Notes: generated from the sequence alone by a model not told the origin. A stretch of DNA of 64,000 nt from Candidatus Saccharimonadota bacterium (GCA_009992235.1 JAACVZ010000001.1:197465-261464), one strand, 5' to 3'; shown: positions 31,485 through 41,477, numbered from the stretch's first letter. Translations and numbers: made by a program.

Positions 31485-31943
31485 CTAGCGCGGGTCAAAT
31501 GTCAGCGTTCTGGTATCGACGGCGACCCAGATTGAGTGTAGGCGCACGTATGCGCCTCGTGCCGCGATCTGCACCTCAAGGCCGCCGATGAACCAAGCCA
31601 TTGAAGCGTTGTGCCCAAGGGTATACTTCATCGCCTCCTTAACTACGCGGCTTGCCCACGACAGTCGTGTGTCAACGCCAAAGCGCGCAGCGGAGAACGT
31701 GTTCTCCAGCCGATAACAGGTAAGTAGCCAATCTTCGTAGGAAGGCCGTGGCTCTTCGTGCCTTACATGCGCGCGGTAGCGCTGATACAACCGCGCTTCC
31801 GTTTCAATAATGAGCTCTTCTTGAATGCGTTGAAGCACCCTCCTGAGCTCGACCGTGTCCTGAGCGTAGCGCCGCAACTTATTGCGGCGAAGCGGCTTCG
31901 GTTCACTGGCCACTGTAATCACCATCCTCTGTCTAATGTACAT
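31485..31943 (-). CDS. Hypothetical protein between secY and infA, 152 aa
   Basis: Unrecognised. The N-terminal half is helical and charged (RRVLQRIQEELIIETEARLYQRYRA region), the C-terminal half contains SWASRVVKEAMKY and GGLEVQIAARGAYVRLHSIWVAVD, which looks like paired beta strands. No signal or membrane segment. It occupies the place where adk and map stand in many bacteria. It has its own consensus promoter (31987-32015). The start chosen is ATG 31943 with GGCGG upstream; GTG 31955 is possible. Confidence 0.75.
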   Translation of the reverse strand: MYIRQRMVITVASEPKPLRRNKLRRYAQDTVELRRVLQRIQEELIIETEARLYQRYRAHVRHEEPRPSYEDWLLTCYRLENTFSAARFGVDTRLSWASRVVKEAMKYTLGHNASMAWFIGGLEVQIAARGAYVRLHSIWVAVDTRTLTFDPR

Positions 31944-31986
31944 CGTTCCGCCCACTGCGAAACAATGGGGTACTTGATATACTCTT

Positions 31987-32015
31987 ATTATACCACTATT
32001 TTAGTGAATAATCAA
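31987..32015 (-). promoter_or_regulatory. Consensus promoter of the 31485-31943 gene
   Basis: TTGATT (32010-32015), 17 bp, TATAAT (31987-31992), only eight bases after the secY stop codon. Confidence 0.78.
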
Positions 32016-32022
32016 TGGAAGG

Positions 32023-33435
32023 CTATTTATAGTCATCGTAGGTGACCATGAGGGCACGGGAGTTGATCTGGCGGAGCACTTCAAGCGCAACAGATACAAC
32101 AATGAGGATACCGGTACCACCAATAGATAAGTTCGTATTGGTAACGCCAAGCGTCTGGAAGATGACAAACTCACCTATGAATGGCGTTATAGCAACGAAC
32201 CCAAGCACCAAGGCTCCGAAAAGAATGAGACGATTCATGGTTGTTGCAAGAAACTTCTGTGTAGTTTTACCTGGACGAATGTTTTCAATGAAGCCGCCTT
32301 GCTTCTGAAGGTTCTCAGCAATTTCGTGCGAGTTGAAGACGATTCCCGTGTACATGTAGGTAAAGAAGATAACTAAGAAGAAGTACGTCAAAGGATAAAT
32401 AAACGCTTGCAGCTCGGAACCAGTGAAGGAACCGGGGTTTGGTGCCTGGAACCAAACGATGAGGTTATTTGCTAAATCGGTAAACGCAGGGTTACCAGCG
32501 GCTTTTATAACCTGCCCGGCAAACGCAGGAAGTGACAGAAAGGCGACTGCGAAAATAACAGGAATAACACCGGCCGCAATTAGCTTAATAGGCAAAACAC
32601 TCTTGATTCCACCATAGTTAGTGTTTCCGTGCACCCGCTTAGCATAATTTATAGTGATGATTCGCTGCGCCTCGTTGATTTTCACCAAGAGGTATAACAG
32701 CGCCAGCGAGGACGCCAGCAACCCTAATATAATCCAGAAGACCGTCGGATTGAGCGGAACAACAAACCAGTTAAAGATACCTAGCCCCCCCGCAGACGTA
32801 TCGAACAAAGAACCACCGAGTGAGGCAAACATTGTTGGCAGTTGGCTAATAATACCAGCGAAAATTAGCAGGCTTATACCGTTACCTATTCCCTGCTCGG
32901 TAATAAGCTCTCCAAGCCACATAAGAAGTGTCGCACCGGCTGTCATAGCGGTTACGGCCACAATCCACTCGAGCGCTGTAGGATCGGCCAAAACCGTCGT
33001 ATTACCAGCCAAAACTGTCTGCCGTAAGATGAATATGAAAGCAATTGACTGCACGATAGCCAGTGGAATGGTGCTCATGCGAGTCCATTGGTTAATTTTA
33101 CGACGGCCCGACTCACCATCCTTGTGAAGCTCTTCCATTCGTGGAATAGCTTTAGTAAGCAGCTGCGAGATAATTGAAGCGGTAATGAAAGGCGTCAAGC
33201 CAACCAGAACAATCGAGAAACTAGCCAATGCGCCACCAGACAATAGGTTTACGAACCCACCGAAGTCAGTGCCGCTAACAACGCTGTTAATGACCTCCTT
33301 TAGCTGTGTTGGCTCGGCCAGTGGAATAGGAACGTGCGCCAAAAAGCGATAAGTAACAATAATACCAAGGACAATGAGAAGACGCTTTTGCATCCCTCTG
33401 TTTTTTAGTGATCGAAAAATTGTTTTCCAGTTCAT
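32023..33435 (-). CDS. secY: Preprotein translocase subunit SecY
   Basis: Ten transmembrane segments form the protein-conducting channel. Landmarks are TYRFLAHVPIPLAEP at the N-terminus, the plug region GGALASFSIVLVGLTPFITASII, and the ribosome-contact loop near KRVHGNTNYGG. 470 aa is slightly longer than in E. coli. It is separated from rplO by a strong terminator, so it is not expressed from the spc operon promoter alone. Confidence 0.98.
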   Translation of the reverse strand: MNWKTIFRSLKNRGMQKRLLIVLGIIVTYRFLAHVPIPLAEPTQLKEVINSVVSGTDFGGFVNLLSGGALASFSIVLVGLTPFITASIISQLLTKAIPRMEELHKDGESGRRKINQWTRMSTIPLAIVQSIAFIFILRQTVLAGNTTVLADPTALEWIVAVTAMTAGATLLMWLGELITEQGIGNGISLLIFAGIISQLPTMFASLGGSLFDTSAGGLGIFNWFVVPLNPTVFWIILGLLASSLALLYLLVKINEAQRIITINYAKRVHGNTNYGGIKSVLPIKLIAAGVIPVIFAVAFLSLPAFAGQVIKAAGNPAFTDLANNLIVWFQAPNPGSFTGSELQAFIYPLTYFFLVIFFTYMYTGIVFNSHEIAENLQKQGGFIENIRPGKTTQKFLATTMNRLILFGALVLGFVAITPFIGEFVIFQTLGVTNTNLSIGGTGILIVVSVALEVLRQINSRALMVTYDDYK

Positions 33436-33481
33436 CAGACTATGTAGATTACCCTGCCGTTATTAGTATCAATTGTTTTCT

Positions 33482-33487
33482 ATTATA
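33482..33487 (-). promoter_or_regulatory. -10 element for secY
   Basis: TATAAT between the rplO terminator and the secY ATG (33435). The -35 is weak (TTTCAC at a 15-bp spacing). Confidence 0.5.
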
Positions 33488-33525
33488 CACCATGCCGCGT
33501 GGGTGAAAGTGATGTTTTATGATGA

Positions 33526-33556
33526 AAATACCCTCGTGGTAAATACGAGGGTATTT
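33526..33556 (-). terminator. Terminator after rplO (end of S10-spc operon)
   Basis: A perfect 12-bp stem (AAATACCCTCGT / ACGAGGGTATTT), 7-nt loop, followed on the minus strand by TTCATC within a T-rich run. Confidence 0.85.
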
Positions 33557-33575
33557 CATATCAACAGATGATAAT

Positions 33576-34058
33576 CTATTTATCGTCTGATTCGGCTTCT
33601 TTTGTGCTCTTCTTGAGTGGTGTTGCAGTCTTCTCGAACGTTCCACCAGCCTTTACGATTGCTTCTTGGGCATATTTACTTGCTCCAGAAACCTTTACGG
33701 TCAGCATTGCGGTCAGCTCACCACGAGTGATGATCTTTACGCTGTGAAACGGTGTTGAGATGTAGCCCTGCTCAAACAAGCTGGCGTGATCGACAACCTT
33801 ACCTTTAAAGGTGTTCAGTGTGTCTAGGTAAACAACCTGAGCTGCAGTACGAAGGCTCTTGAATCCACGAGCCTTTGGTACGGCACGAACGAGTGTTCGC
33901 TGTCCACCTTGGAAGGTTGGTCGAAGTTTCTTACCGGTTCGAGAGTTCTGACCTTTTGTACCACGACCAGCAGTTTTACCCTGCCCAGCAGCAATACCAC
34001 GACCAACTCGTTTGCGGTCTTTACCGGCAACTACGTCGAGTTCGTTATACTTTGTCAT
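33576..34058 (-). CDS. rplO: Ribosomal protein L15
   Basis: The Gly/Arg-rich N-terminus (KRVGRGIAAGQGKTAGRGTKGQ) and FKSLRTAAQVVYLDTLN are L15 landmarks. 160 aa, with an acidic/basic tail. It follows rpsE directly (one-base overlap): the L30 gene that normally lies between them is missing. Confidence 0.97.
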   Translation of the reverse strand: MTKYNELDVVAGKDRKRVGRGIAAGQGKTAGRGTKGQNSRTGKKLRPTFQGGQRTLVRAVPKARGFKSLRTAAQVVYLDTLNTFKGKVVDHASLFEQGYISTPFHSVKIITRGELTAMLTVKVSGASKYAQEAIVKAGGTFEKTATPLKKSTKEAESDDK

Positions 34059-34585
34059 TACTTCTTCTCCTTTGATGCCTTGTGCATTTTAGTCGTGTGC
34101 CACTCTTCACGAGGAACGAGTGCACGAAGCGCCTCAATAGTTGCGTAGGCAATGTTCACCTTGTTAGTCGAGTTAAGTGACTTTGAAAGAAGGTTACGAA
34201 TACCTGTTACGCCAATGATTGATCGGACAACACCACCAGCAATAACACCAGTACCTGGAGCTGCCGGCTTTAGAAGCACGCGAGCACCAGAGTATTTAAC
34301 TTCGCTATCGTGTGGGATAGTTTCGTTAACAAGTGGAATAGTGATGAAGTTCTTCTTAGCAACTTCTGTAGCCTTCTGAATAGCAACTTGAACATCGGCG
34401 CCCTTAGCGACACCAACACCAACTTTGCTCTTACGGTCACCGACGACAACTAGTGCCTTAAAGCGGAAACGGCGTCCACCTTTTACAACACGCGAGACAC
34501 GGTCAATGTTAATGACAAGCTCTTCGTACTGCTTTGGTTCAGCAGGTCCTTGATCTCGTCGATTACGATTATTTGGTGCAGGCAT
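34058..34585 (-). CDS. rpsE: Ribosomal protein S5
   Basis: KGGRRFRFKALVVVGD (dsRNA-binding fold), VLLKPAAPGTGVIAGG and SIIGVTGIRNLLSKSLNSTN are S5 landmarks. 175 aa. It guards decoding fidelity at the mRNA entry. Confidence 0.98.
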   Translation of the reverse strand: MPAPNNRNRRDQGPAEPKQYEELVINIDRVSRVVKGGRRFRFKALVVVGDRKSKVGVGVAKGADVQVAIQKATEVAKKNFITIPLVNETIPHDSEVKYSGARVLLKPAAPGTGVIAGGVVRSIIGVTGIRNLLSKSLNSTNKVNIAYATIEALRALVPREEWHTTKMHKASKEKK

Positions 34586-34587
34586 AA

Positions 34588-34941
34588 TTAAAACTCCAAT
34601 CCTTCTTTACGAGCAGCATCGGCAAGCGCACTAAGGCGCTTCGCATAACGTCGACCATTCCGGTCAAACACAACTGCGGTAATTTTAGCCTTCTTTGCCT
34701 TCTTTGCAATATCGGCACCGACAAATGCAGCGAGTTCTGAAACAGGTCCCGTCTCTTTTGTTCCGATAGTCGTTGAAGATACAATGGTGTGTTGCTTTAC
34801 GTCGTCAATAATTTGAGCGCTAACGTGCTTGTTGCTAATAGATACTGTCATGCGAGGACGTTCAGACGTTCCTGTTACTCGAGCTCGGACACGCGCAGCA
34901 CGAAGGCCGCGGTTAAGCAATTTCTTTGTTTGGTTACTCAT
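34588..34941 (-). CDS. rplR: Ribosomal protein L18
   Basis: RVRARVTGTSERPRMTVSISNKH and ALADAARKEGLEF at the end identify L18, the 5S rRNA binder. 117 aa is normal; two bases after rplF. Confidence 0.98.
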   Translation of the reverse strand: MSNQTKKLLNRGLRAARVRARVTGTSERPRMTVSISNKHVSAQIIDDVKQHTIVSSTTIGTKETGPVSELAAFVGADIAKKAKKAKITAVVFDRNGRRYAKRLSALADAARKEGLEF

Positions 34942-34943
34942 GA

Positions 34944-35477
34944 TTACTTACCTGCCTTTCCTGCCTTGCGAAGCACAACTTCGTCAGCATATTTAATACC
35001 CTTACCTTTATATGGTTCAGGCTTTTTAAGTGAACGAATTTCAGCGGCAGTATGTCCTACTAGCTGTTTGTCGATTCCCTTAACGGTGATGGTCATCTTC
35101 TCAACAACAAGCTCAATACCCTCTCGTGCAGAATACTTAACGGGGTGAGAGAACCCAAGTGACATATCGATTTCGCGTCCGCCACCACTAATGCGGAAGC
35201 CGACACCATTTACTTCTAGTTTCTTCTCGTAGCCTTCAGTGACACCAACAACCGCGTTGTTAAGCAGTGCACGTTGAAGACCGTGTTGTGAACGAGCAAT
35301 GCGCTCGTCGTCTTTACGGGTAACAATAGCGTTACCATCCTCCACGACAACAGTAACGTCGGAGAGATGCGGTACTACGAGCTGGCCTTTAGGGCCAACA
35401 ACAGTAATAGCATCATCAGCGACCGTGATTGTCACGCCTGAGGGGATTTGAATTGGTAGTTTTCCGATTCGACTCAT
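34944..35477 (-). CDS. rplF: Ribosomal protein L6
   Basis: MSRIGKLPIQIPSGVTI at the start, two alpha/beta repeats, and the RSLKKPEPYKGKGIKY motif at the sarcin-ricin loop. 177 aa. Confidence 0.98.
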   Translation of the reverse strand: MSRIGKLPIQIPSGVTITVADDAITVVGPKGQLVVPHLSDVTVVVEDGNAIVTRKDDERIARSQHGLQRALLNNAVVGVTEGYEKKLEVNGVGFRISGGGREIDMSLGFSHPVKYSAREGIELVVEKMTITVKGIDKQLVGHTAAEIRSLKKPEPYKGKGIKYADEVVLRKAGKAGK

Positions 35478-35508
35478 GATCTATTCCTTTCTTAAATAAT
35501 TCTTCTGA

Positions 35509-35910
35509 CTAATATACCTGAAGCAATAGTTCACCGCCAAGCTTCTGCTTGATTGCTTCATTACCGCTAAGGATACCCTTTGATGTACTCACGAGGACAA
35601 CACCACGGCCACTCTTCACGCGAGGGATGTCGGTTGCACTAACGTACACGCGACGTCCAGGCTTGCTGAGGCGCTTGATTTCGCTGATGACAGCATTTTC
35701 TCCGGGCTCGTTGATGGTGACGACAAGTGTATCGCGAGGCTTTGACGGCTCGACTTTCACACCGATGACATAACCAGCTTTTTGTAGCTCTTTGGCAACC
35801 GTTACCTTCAATTTGCTTGAGGGAACAGTTATTTCATTTTTACCAACCATGACGGCGTTACGAATACGGGTCAGGAGGTCTGCGATTGGGTCTGTAGATT
35901 GTAGTGACAT
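35509..35910 (-). CDS. rpsH: Ribosomal protein S8
   Basis: DPIADLLTRIRNAVMVGK at the start and RGVVLVSTSKGILSG near the end identify S8; 133 aa. In E. coli S8 represses the spc operon; no such mRNA site was resolved here. Confidence 0.98.
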   Translation of the reverse strand: MSLQSTDPIADLLTRIRNAVMVGKNEITVPSSKLKVTVAKELQKAGYVIGVKVEPSKPRDTLVVTINEPGENAVISEIKRLSKPGRRVYVSATDIPRVKSGRGVVLVSTSKGILSGNEAIKQKLGGELLLQVY

Positions 35911-35925
35911 ATGCGTTCTCCTTTC

Positions 35926-36195
35926 CTACCAACTACTCTTTGTAATACCGGGAATTTGTCCCTTTGATGCTTTTTCACGGAAATTGATACGGCTAAGGCC
36001 GAAGCGTCGCATGTATCCTCGTGGTCGGCCGTGAAGCATGTCACGGTTCTTCCAGCGAGTTGGTGAGCTATTAAGGGGAAGTTTAGCAAGACCTTCGAGG
36101 TCACCGAGTTCCTTCAATTCAGCACGCTTCGCAGCATACTTTAGAATCATTTTCTTTCGTTTCTCGTCGCGAGCGACTGCAGATGTTTTAGCCAT
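35926..36195 (-). CDS. rpsN: Ribosomal protein S14, zinc-free form
   Basis: The 89-residue C- type: no CxxC pairs, with [20 protein letters not shown] as the conserved C-terminal block. It abuts rplE with a one-base overlap. It fits the general absence of zinc ribbons in this genome segment. Confidence 0.97.
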   Translation of the reverse strand: MAKTSAVARDEKRKKMILKYAAKRAELKELGDLEGLAKLPLNSSPTRWKNRDMLHGRPRGYMRRFGLSRINFREKASKGQIPGITKSSW

Positions 36196-36782
36196 TAGCG
36201 TACTCCTCCCTGTTTTTCAAACGGCACACCGAACTTCTCAAGAAGTGCACGGCTTGCTTCTTTGTTTCCAGATGAAATCACAAATGTAATTTGTAGACCG
36301 TGTGAGTGCTGTGTTTCTTCAAATGACAGTTCTGGGAAGATTGATTGCTCAACCACACCAACGTTGTAGTTGCCGCCCTTGTCAAATGCCTTTGCGCTAA
36401 CACCATGAAAGTCACGAACGCGCGGTAAAGCAATGTTTACGAAACGATCAAGGAATTCGTACATACGCGCACCACGAAGGGTGACGTTGATACCGACCCG
36501 GTTCATTCCAGCACGAATTTTGAATCCGGCAATTGATTTACGAGCCATACGATCGACTGGAGCCTGTCCGGTGATTTTAATGATGGTATTCTTTACGACT
36601 TCATAGTGACGCTTGTCATCTTTATTCTTACCGATTCCTGCGCTGACGATAATTTTTTCAAGCTTTGGTACTTGGTGAATGTTGTCTAAACCGAGTTCGG
36701 CTTGAAGTTCCTTGGCGTACTGCGTACGGTACAAGGCTTTCAGGCGAGGAGCGGTAGCTGTTGGCGTATTCTTAGTAGCCAT
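36195..36782 (-). CDS. rplE: Ribosomal protein L5
   Basis: [38 protein letters not shown] and [19 protein letters not shown] are L5 landmarks; 195 aa including a short N-terminal extension. It binds 5S rRNA and bridges to S13. Confidence 0.98.
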   Translation of the reverse strand: MATKNTPTATAPRLKALYRTQYAKELQAELGLDNIHQVPKLEKIIVSAGIGKNKDDKRHYEVVKNTIIKITGQAPVDRMARKSIAGFKIRAGMNRVGINVTLRGARMYEFLDRFVNIALPRVRDFHGVSAKAFDKGGNYNVGVVEQSIFPELSFEETQHSHGLQITFVISSGNKEASRALLEKFGVPFEKQGGVR

Positions 36783-37111
36783 TACTTAATCTCCTTACTA
36801 TTTGCCTGACGAGCTAGGCGAACCTTCGCTCCATCAGCATTTTTAATATATCCAACACGGCTGGTCTTGCCTGATTTTTCATCAATAACAAGGGCAACCT
36901 TGTGAAGTGGAACAGGGATGTGAACATCCTTCTTACCACCGTACGGGTTGAGTTGGGTTGGCTTCACGTGACGGTGGCGCTCACCGATGCCTTCAAGAAG
37001 AACTGCGTTCTTTCCGTTTAGAACACCAAGAACCTTGGCGGTTGTGCCCTTTTGTGCACCGCTGATAAGCTTTACGGTGTCGCCTTTTTTAATTCGCTTG
37101 ATACCAGGCAT
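36782..37111 (-). CDS. rplX: Ribosomal protein L24
   Basis: A KOW motif protein: IKKGDTVKLISGAQKGTTAKVL near the N-terminus and GERHRHVKPTQLNPYG. 109 aa. Early assembly initiator of the 50S subunit. Confidence 0.98.
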   Translation of the reverse strand: MPGIKRIKKGDTVKLISGAQKGTTAKVLGVLNGKNAVLLEGIGERHRHVKPTQLNPYGGKKDVHIPVPLHKVALVIDEKSGKTSRVGYIKNADGAKVRLARQANSKEIK

Positions 37112-37112
37112 A

Positions 37113-37481
37113 TTAGAGTACCTCCGGTGCTAGGCTAATGATCTTTGAGTAGCCCATGTCGCGTAGTTCACGTGGAACGGGACCAAAGACACGAGTTCCT
37201 TTAGGTGATTTGTCATCGTTGATGATAACCGCAGCATTGTCGTCAAAGACAATAGTGCTTCCATCTTTACGTTGAATTTGGTCACGGGTTCGAACAACAA
37301 CAGCCTTAATGACAGATTTCTTCTTAACCGTACCGGTTGGGTTTGCATCTTTTACGGTTGCAACAATAACGTCACCAACGCGAGCGTATCGTCGACGAGT
37401 ACCACCGAGAACACGGATACAAAGGATTTCCTTTGCGCCACTGTTGTCAGCAACCTTAAGTCGTGATTCTTGTTGGATCAT
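37113..37481 (-). CDS. rplN: Ribosomal protein L14
   Basis: [20 protein letters not shown] and the C-terminal [19 protein letters not shown] are diagnostic; 122 aa, exactly the usual length. Confidence 0.98.
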   Translation of the reverse strand: MIQQESRLKVADNSGAKEILCIRVLGGTRRRYARVGDVIVATVKDANPTGTVKKKSVIKAVVVRTRDQIQRKDGSTIVFDDNAAVIINDDKSPKGTRVFGPVPRELRDMGYSKIISLAPEVL

Positions 37482-37483
37482 GG

Positions 37484-37756
37484 TTACGCCTCCTCGTCCT
37501 TTAGCTCAATAGAGCCGTGTGAACGTTCGTCGATTTTGAGTAGCGTGAATGTCTTTGTCTTCGAAATAGGTCGTACCTCTGTAATTGTGACACGGTCACC
37601 CGTGTGCGCTTCATTCTTCTCGTCGTGTGCTGTATATTTACGGTTCACAGAATACTGCTTTCTATAAATAGGATGCGTTTCACGACTTGTCACCGTAATA
37701 GTGATCGTCTTGTCGGCCTTGTCAGAAGTGACAACGCCAGTAAGTGTCTTAGCCAT
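37484..37756 (-). CDS. rpsQ: Ribosomal protein S17
   Basis: The OB-fold core [18 protein letters not shown] and the [20 protein letters not shown] block identify S17. Start ATG 37756 fits the family start MAKTLTG; the frame upstream lies inside rpmC. 90 aa. Confidence 0.97.
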   Translation of the reverse strand: MAKTLTGVVTSDKADKTITITVTSRETHPIYRKQYSVNRKYTAHDEKNEAHTGDRVTITEVRPISKTKTFTLLKIDERSHGSIELKDEEA

Positions 37757-37757
37757 A

Positions 37758-37973
37758 CTAGTTCTCCTCCTTCTGGCTTGCTCGTTGCGCATGGTTAATT
37801 GCAGTCAGCGTACGAGCAATTGATTTACGTTGGTTAGTTAATACACGGTGGTTAACGAGTTCACCCTGAGCGTGACTCTTGCGAGACTCTAGGTGTTCGC
37901 CTCGGAGCTTGGCAAGCTCTTCGTGAAGTTGTTCAAGTGTCTTCACTTCTTCTGCCTTTTTTGCGGTTGCCAT
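37758..37973 (-). CDS. rpmC: Ribosomal protein L29
   Basis: A two-helix protein of 71 aa (LHEELAKLRGEHLESRKSHAQGELV, RKSIARTLTAINHAQ). Lies at the exit tunnel, where trigger factor docks. Overlaps rplP by one base. Confidence 0.97.
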   Translation of the reverse strand: MATAKKAEEVKTLEQLHEELAKLRGEHLESRKSHAQGELVNHRVLTNQRKSIARTLTAINHAQRASQKEEN

Positions 37974-38386
37974 TATGATTGCTCCTTAACGATGAACTTA
38001 GTTTTCACGGGAAGCTTGTGTCCGGCGAGGCGCATTGCCTCTCGGGCAACAGATTCGTCTACACCCTTCATTTCAAACAGGACAGTTCCGGCTTTCACTT
38101 TCGCAACGAAGAACTCTGGGTTACCCTTACCACCGCCCATTTTGACGTCTTGTGGTTTACGAGTTCGTGGAATGTGCGGAAAGATGCGAATCCAGATTTT
38201 ACCACCACGCTTAATGTGACGAGTCATTGCCTGTCGAGCTGACTCAATTTGGCGAGAAGTGATATCGTCGTTCGACTGTGATTGAAGTCCATACTCACCA
38301 AAGGCTAGGTAGTGACCTCGCGTCGCAACACCAGGATTCTTACCTTTGCGAACCTTTCGATACTTCATTTTCTTAGGTAACAACAT
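37973..38386 (-). CDS. rplP: Ribosomal protein L16
   Basis: [19 protein letters not shown] and the [20 protein letters not shown] block are L16 signatures; 137 aa. It shapes the A-site tRNA cradle. Confidence 0.98.
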   Translation of the reverse strand: MLLPKKMKYRKVRKGKNPGVATRGHYLAFGEYGLQSQSNDDITSRQIESARQAMTRHIKRGGKIWIRIFPHIPRTRKPQDVKMGGGKGNPEFFVAKVKAGTVLFEMKGVDESVAREAMRLAGHKLPVKTKFIVKEQS

Positions 38387-38391
38387 ATCGA

Positions 38392-39024
38392 TTAGCTCCT
38401 TTCACCTTTGTAAATCCATACTTTCACTCCGACAATACCTGCACCCGGAAGTGCGGCGCGTGCGCCATGATAGTCGACATCTGCACGAAGCGTATGAAGC
38501 GGAACAGATCCTTCGCTTACTCGTTCTCGACGTGCCATCTCGGCACTGTTAAGACGACCAGCTACTTGAATACGAACACCTTTTGCTCCGGCAGCCATAA
38601 CATTCTGTGCGGCCATTTTAGTAGCACGACGGAAGTTAGATCGGCGAGAAAGTTGGTGAGCGATATTCTCGGCAACCAATTTAGCGCTTAGGTCTGGGCG
38701 TTTAATCTCTTCAATGTTAATACGTACTGGAAGGCTAGCGATTTTTTCAAGCTCTGTCTTAAGCTCAGTCACACCTGCGCCGCCGCGTCCAATAACGACA
38801 CCAGCTTTTGCTGTATGAATAGTGACAGTAACTAGGTTAGCTGAACGCTCGATTTCGATACGTCCAATAGTTGGGCGGCTTTCGAAACGTTTTTCAATAT
38901 GATCACGAATCTTCACATCTTCAATAAGAAGACGCGCGAAGTCTTTCTTCGGTGCGAACCAGCGAGAGTCCCAGTTCTTGTGAACTTGAAGACGGAAGCT
39001 GATTGGGTTTACTTTTTGTCCCAT
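38392..39024 (-). CDS. rpsC: Ribosomal protein S3
   Basis: [20 protein letters not shown] at the start, a KH domain with [18 protein letters not shown], and the C-terminal [19 protein letters not shown]. 210 aa. Confidence 0.98.
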   Translation of the reverse strand: MGQKVNPISFRLQVHKNWDSRWFAPKKDFARLLIEDVKIRDHIEKRFESRPTIGRIEIERSANLVTVTIHTAKAGVVIGRGGAGVTELKTELEKIASLPVRINIEEIKRPDLSAKLVAENIAHQLSRRSNFRRATKMAAQNVMAAGAKGVRIQVAGRLNSAEMARRERVSEGSVPLHTLRADVDYHGARAALPGAGIVGVKVWIYKGERS

Positions 39025-39440
39025 TATTTCTTCTCCTCTTCGGCCACTTCAGCGACGGGTGTTTTCTTCTTCGCGACAGGTGCCTTCTTAGGTTTCAAAT
39101 CACCACTTACCTCAACCAAGATGTTCGATGACTTCTTCTGGAATGGAAGGGCACGACCACGACTGGCTGGCTTGAATCGCTTAATGCGAGTTCCGGTAGT
39201 AACTGAAAGTGTCGTAATTTGAAGTGTTTTGCCATCAAGCCCGTGGTTGTTAACCGCATTCGCTTGAGCGCTCTCGATTGCCTTTTGGACAGAGAGTGCT
39301 GAACGCTTTGGTGTGTGCTGAAGGATAACAAGTGCATCAGCGACAGAGCGACCGCGAACTAGGCTTGCGACAAGGCTCACCTTTCGAGGAGGCAAGTCAA
39401 CATTTTTCGCATAAGCGCGTACTGTTGTCATGTCAGCCAT
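39024..39440 (-). CDS. rplV: Ribosomal protein L22 with charged tail
   Basis: The L22 core (RKVSLVASLVRGRSVADALVIL, SAQANAVNNHGLDGKTLQI) ends near residue 110; a tail rich in Lys, Ala and Glu follows, longer than in E. coli (110 aa). Confidence 0.98.
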   Translation of the reverse strand: MADMTTVRAYAKNVDLPPRKVSLVASLVRGRSVADALVILQHTPKRSALSVQKAIESAQANAVNNHGLDGKTLQITTLSVTTGTRIKRFKPASRGRALPFQKKSSNILVEVSGDLKPKKAPVAKKKTPVAEVAEEEKK

Positions 39441-39706
39441 TACTTCCTATCCTTTCCACCATGCTTGCGGAACTTGCGAGTTGGGCTAAACTCACCGAGT
39501 TTGTGTCCAACCATGTTCTCCGAAACAAGCACAGGTACGTGCATTTTGCCGTTATGAACAGCGATGGTGCGACCCACCATTTCAGGGCTAATCGTGCTAG
39601 CACGGGCCCATGTCTTGATAATTGTTCGGTCATCGAGACTGAGCGCAGCCACTTTCTTGGCGAGCTTGAAGTCTACAAATGGACCTTTTTTCAATGATCG
39701 ACTCAT
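39440..39706 (-). CDS. rpsS: Ribosomal protein S19
   Basis: [19 protein letters not shown] and [21 protein letters not shown]-type blocks identify S19. ATG 39706 is the family start; an in-frame codon further upstream lies within rplB. 88 aa. Confidence 0.97.
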   Translation of the reverse strand: MSRSLKKGPFVDFKLAKKVAALSLDDRTIIKTWARASTISPEMVGRTIAVHNGKMHVPVLVSENMVGHKLGEFSPTRKFRKHGGKDRK

Positions 39707-39707
39707 A

Positions 39708-40547
39708 TTACCTCTTCCTCTTCGCGTCGTGGCGCGTTTTAACAATTAACTTCGACGTATACTTACGACGACGAGTTCGATATCCAAGGGTAAGTTGTCC
39801 CCACGGTGTACGAGGTGCCTTACCAGGACCGTGTGCTCCACCGTCTCCACCACCATGTGGGTGATCGGTTGCGTTCATAGCTACACCGCGAACGCTTGGG
39901 CGAATACCCTTGCGACGGTTGCGTCCAGCAGAACCAATCTTCACATTTTGGTGTTGGACGTTACCAACAATACCAATTGCGGCAGTTGCTTCAAGTCGGA
40001 ACTTGCGAACCTCTCCGGATGGCATACGCACTTGAGCGTAATCGCCCTCTTTTGCCATTAGCTGTGCTTTTGTACCAGCAGAACGAACCATTTGGGCTCC
40101 CTTACCGGGGTTAATCTCAATGGCGTAGATTTGCGTACCAACGGGAATGTTAGCAAGTGGCATACGGTTGCTTGACTCAACAGGAGCTTCAGCACCACTT
40201 TTGATAACTTTTCCAACCGTCATTGAGGTGTCGGCAAGAATGTAGTGGTAAAGACCGTGCTGGTCCTTCACGCGGGCAATACGAGCTGATCGGTTAGGAT
40301 CGTACTCAATTTGCTCGATTGTCACCGTCAAGCCAGCGGCAAGGTTGTGGTTCATAAGACGATAGTGTCGCTTTACGCCACCACCACGGTGTCGAACAGT
40401 AATACGTCCGGTGTTGTTACGACCAGCGTTTTGCTTCTTGCTTTTGACAAGACTCTTGAGCGGTTTACGAGTCGTAATGCTACTCACGTCTTGCGTTGTC
40501 ATACCGCGACGGCCAGGAGTTGTTGGGTTGTATTGTTTAATAGCCAT
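39708..40547 (-). CDS. rplB: Ribosomal protein L2
   Basis: [20 protein letters not shown] at the start, [22 protein letters not shown], and the catalytic-centre block [16 protein letters not shown] containing the conserved histidine. 279 aa. Confidence 0.98.
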   Translation of the reverse strand: MAIKQYNPTTPGRRGMTTQDVSSITTRKPLKSLVKSKKQNAGRNNTGRITVRHRGGGVKRHYRLMNHNLAAGLTVTIEQIEYDPNRSARIARVKDQHGLYHYILADTSMTVGKVIKSGAEAPVESSNRMPLANIPVGTQIYAIEINPGKGAQMVRSAGTKAQLMAKEGDYAQVRMPSGEVRKFRLEATAAIGIVGNVQHQNVKIGSAGRNRRKGIRPSVRGVAMNATDHPHGGGDGGAHGPGKAPRTPWGQLTLGYRTRRRKYTSKLIVKTRHDAKRKR

Positions 40548-40858
40548 TATTTCTTCTCCTCGGCAGGTTGCTCAAAGAACGAAAGCGAGTCACCAGTAGC
40601 AAGCGTGACATATGCCTTCTTGCTGTCTGAACGATGTGTTGTACCTGGGTAACGGTTCTTGCCTCGTGAAAATCGCATTGATTTTCCGCTCTGAACAAGT
40701 GTCTTTACCTCAACAACACGAACGCTATACTGACTTTCAATTGCTTTGACGATTTCGTTTCGGTTAGCGCTGACCGGAACATTAAAAACGTAGACGTTCT
40801 TAAGGCTCTGGGCATACGCTTTTTCAGTCGTAATAGGGGTAACAAGTAAAGTATTCAT
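40547..40858 (-). CDS. rplW: Ribosomal protein L23
   Basis: LLVTPITTEKAYAQSLKNVYVFNVPVSANRNEIVKAIE is the L23 exit-tunnel protein; 103 aa. It is a docking point for trigger factor (encoded at 59560). One-base overlap with rplB. Confidence 0.97.
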   Translation of the reverse strand: MNTLLVTPITTEKAYAQSLKNVYVFNVPVSANRNEIVKAIESQYSVRVVEVKTLVQSGKSMRFSRGKNRYPGTTHRSDSKKAYVTLATGDSLSFFEQPAEEKK

Positions 40859-40859
40859 G

Positions 40860-41477
40860 TTACGCCTCCTTCCTTACGAGCCAGTCTTTAAGAGCTGGAA
40901 CCGATGTTTTTGATAGAACAATGTGATCAGCATTTAGAATGTGATACACGCTTAAGTATGTTGTACGAATAAGTAACACGTTTTGGATGTTATTGGTTGC
41001 GCGAATCAACTCGGGAGTCTTTTCATCTACAACAATAAGAGTTTTACGGGTAAGCTTGTTGTCCGCAAGGAATTTAACTACTTCTGCAGTCTTTCCGGTC
41101 GTCTTAACATCAAGCACTTGGACTTTCTTTGCTTCATCAGCGAGTGTCAAAGCTTGGCGGATGGCCTGTCGCTTCGCAGTAACAGAAATCTTCTTGACGT
41201 AGTTTTCGTTTCCTAGTGGACCGAAGACGATACCACCACCGCGCCAAATAGGGTTACGAGATGAACCAAATCGGGCTCGTCCAGTTCCCTTTTGCTTCCA
41301 AGGCTTTCGGCCACCGCCACGAACTTCGCCGCGGGTTTTAGTCGTCGCACTTGCTTGGCGAGAGTTTGAAAGATACGCATCGTAGGCAAGCTTCAAGAGC
41401 TCATGATTTTTTACTTCAACGCCAAACACTTCTTTTGGAAGCGTTGTCTTTGGTGCTGTTTTTACTGTATCAGCCAT
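40860..41477 (-). CDS. rplD: Ribosomal protein L4
   Basis: The extended loop RQASATTKTRGEVRGGGRKPWKQKGTGRARFGSSRNP region (about residues 40-75) reaches into the exit tunnel; 205 aa. In E. coli L4 also represses the S10 operon; the hairpin leader at 42113-42178 would be a place to look for such control. Confidence 0.98.
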   Translation of the reverse strand: MADTVKTAPKTTLPKEVFGVEVKNHELLKLAYDAYLSNSRQASATTKTRGEVRGGGRKPWKQKGTGRARFGSSRNPIWRGGGIVFGPLGNENYVKKISVTAKRQAIRQALTLADEAKKVQVLDVKTTGKTAEVVKFLADNKLTRKTLIVVDEKTPELIRATNNIQNVLLIRTTYLSVYHILNADHIVLSKTSVPALKDWLVRKEA

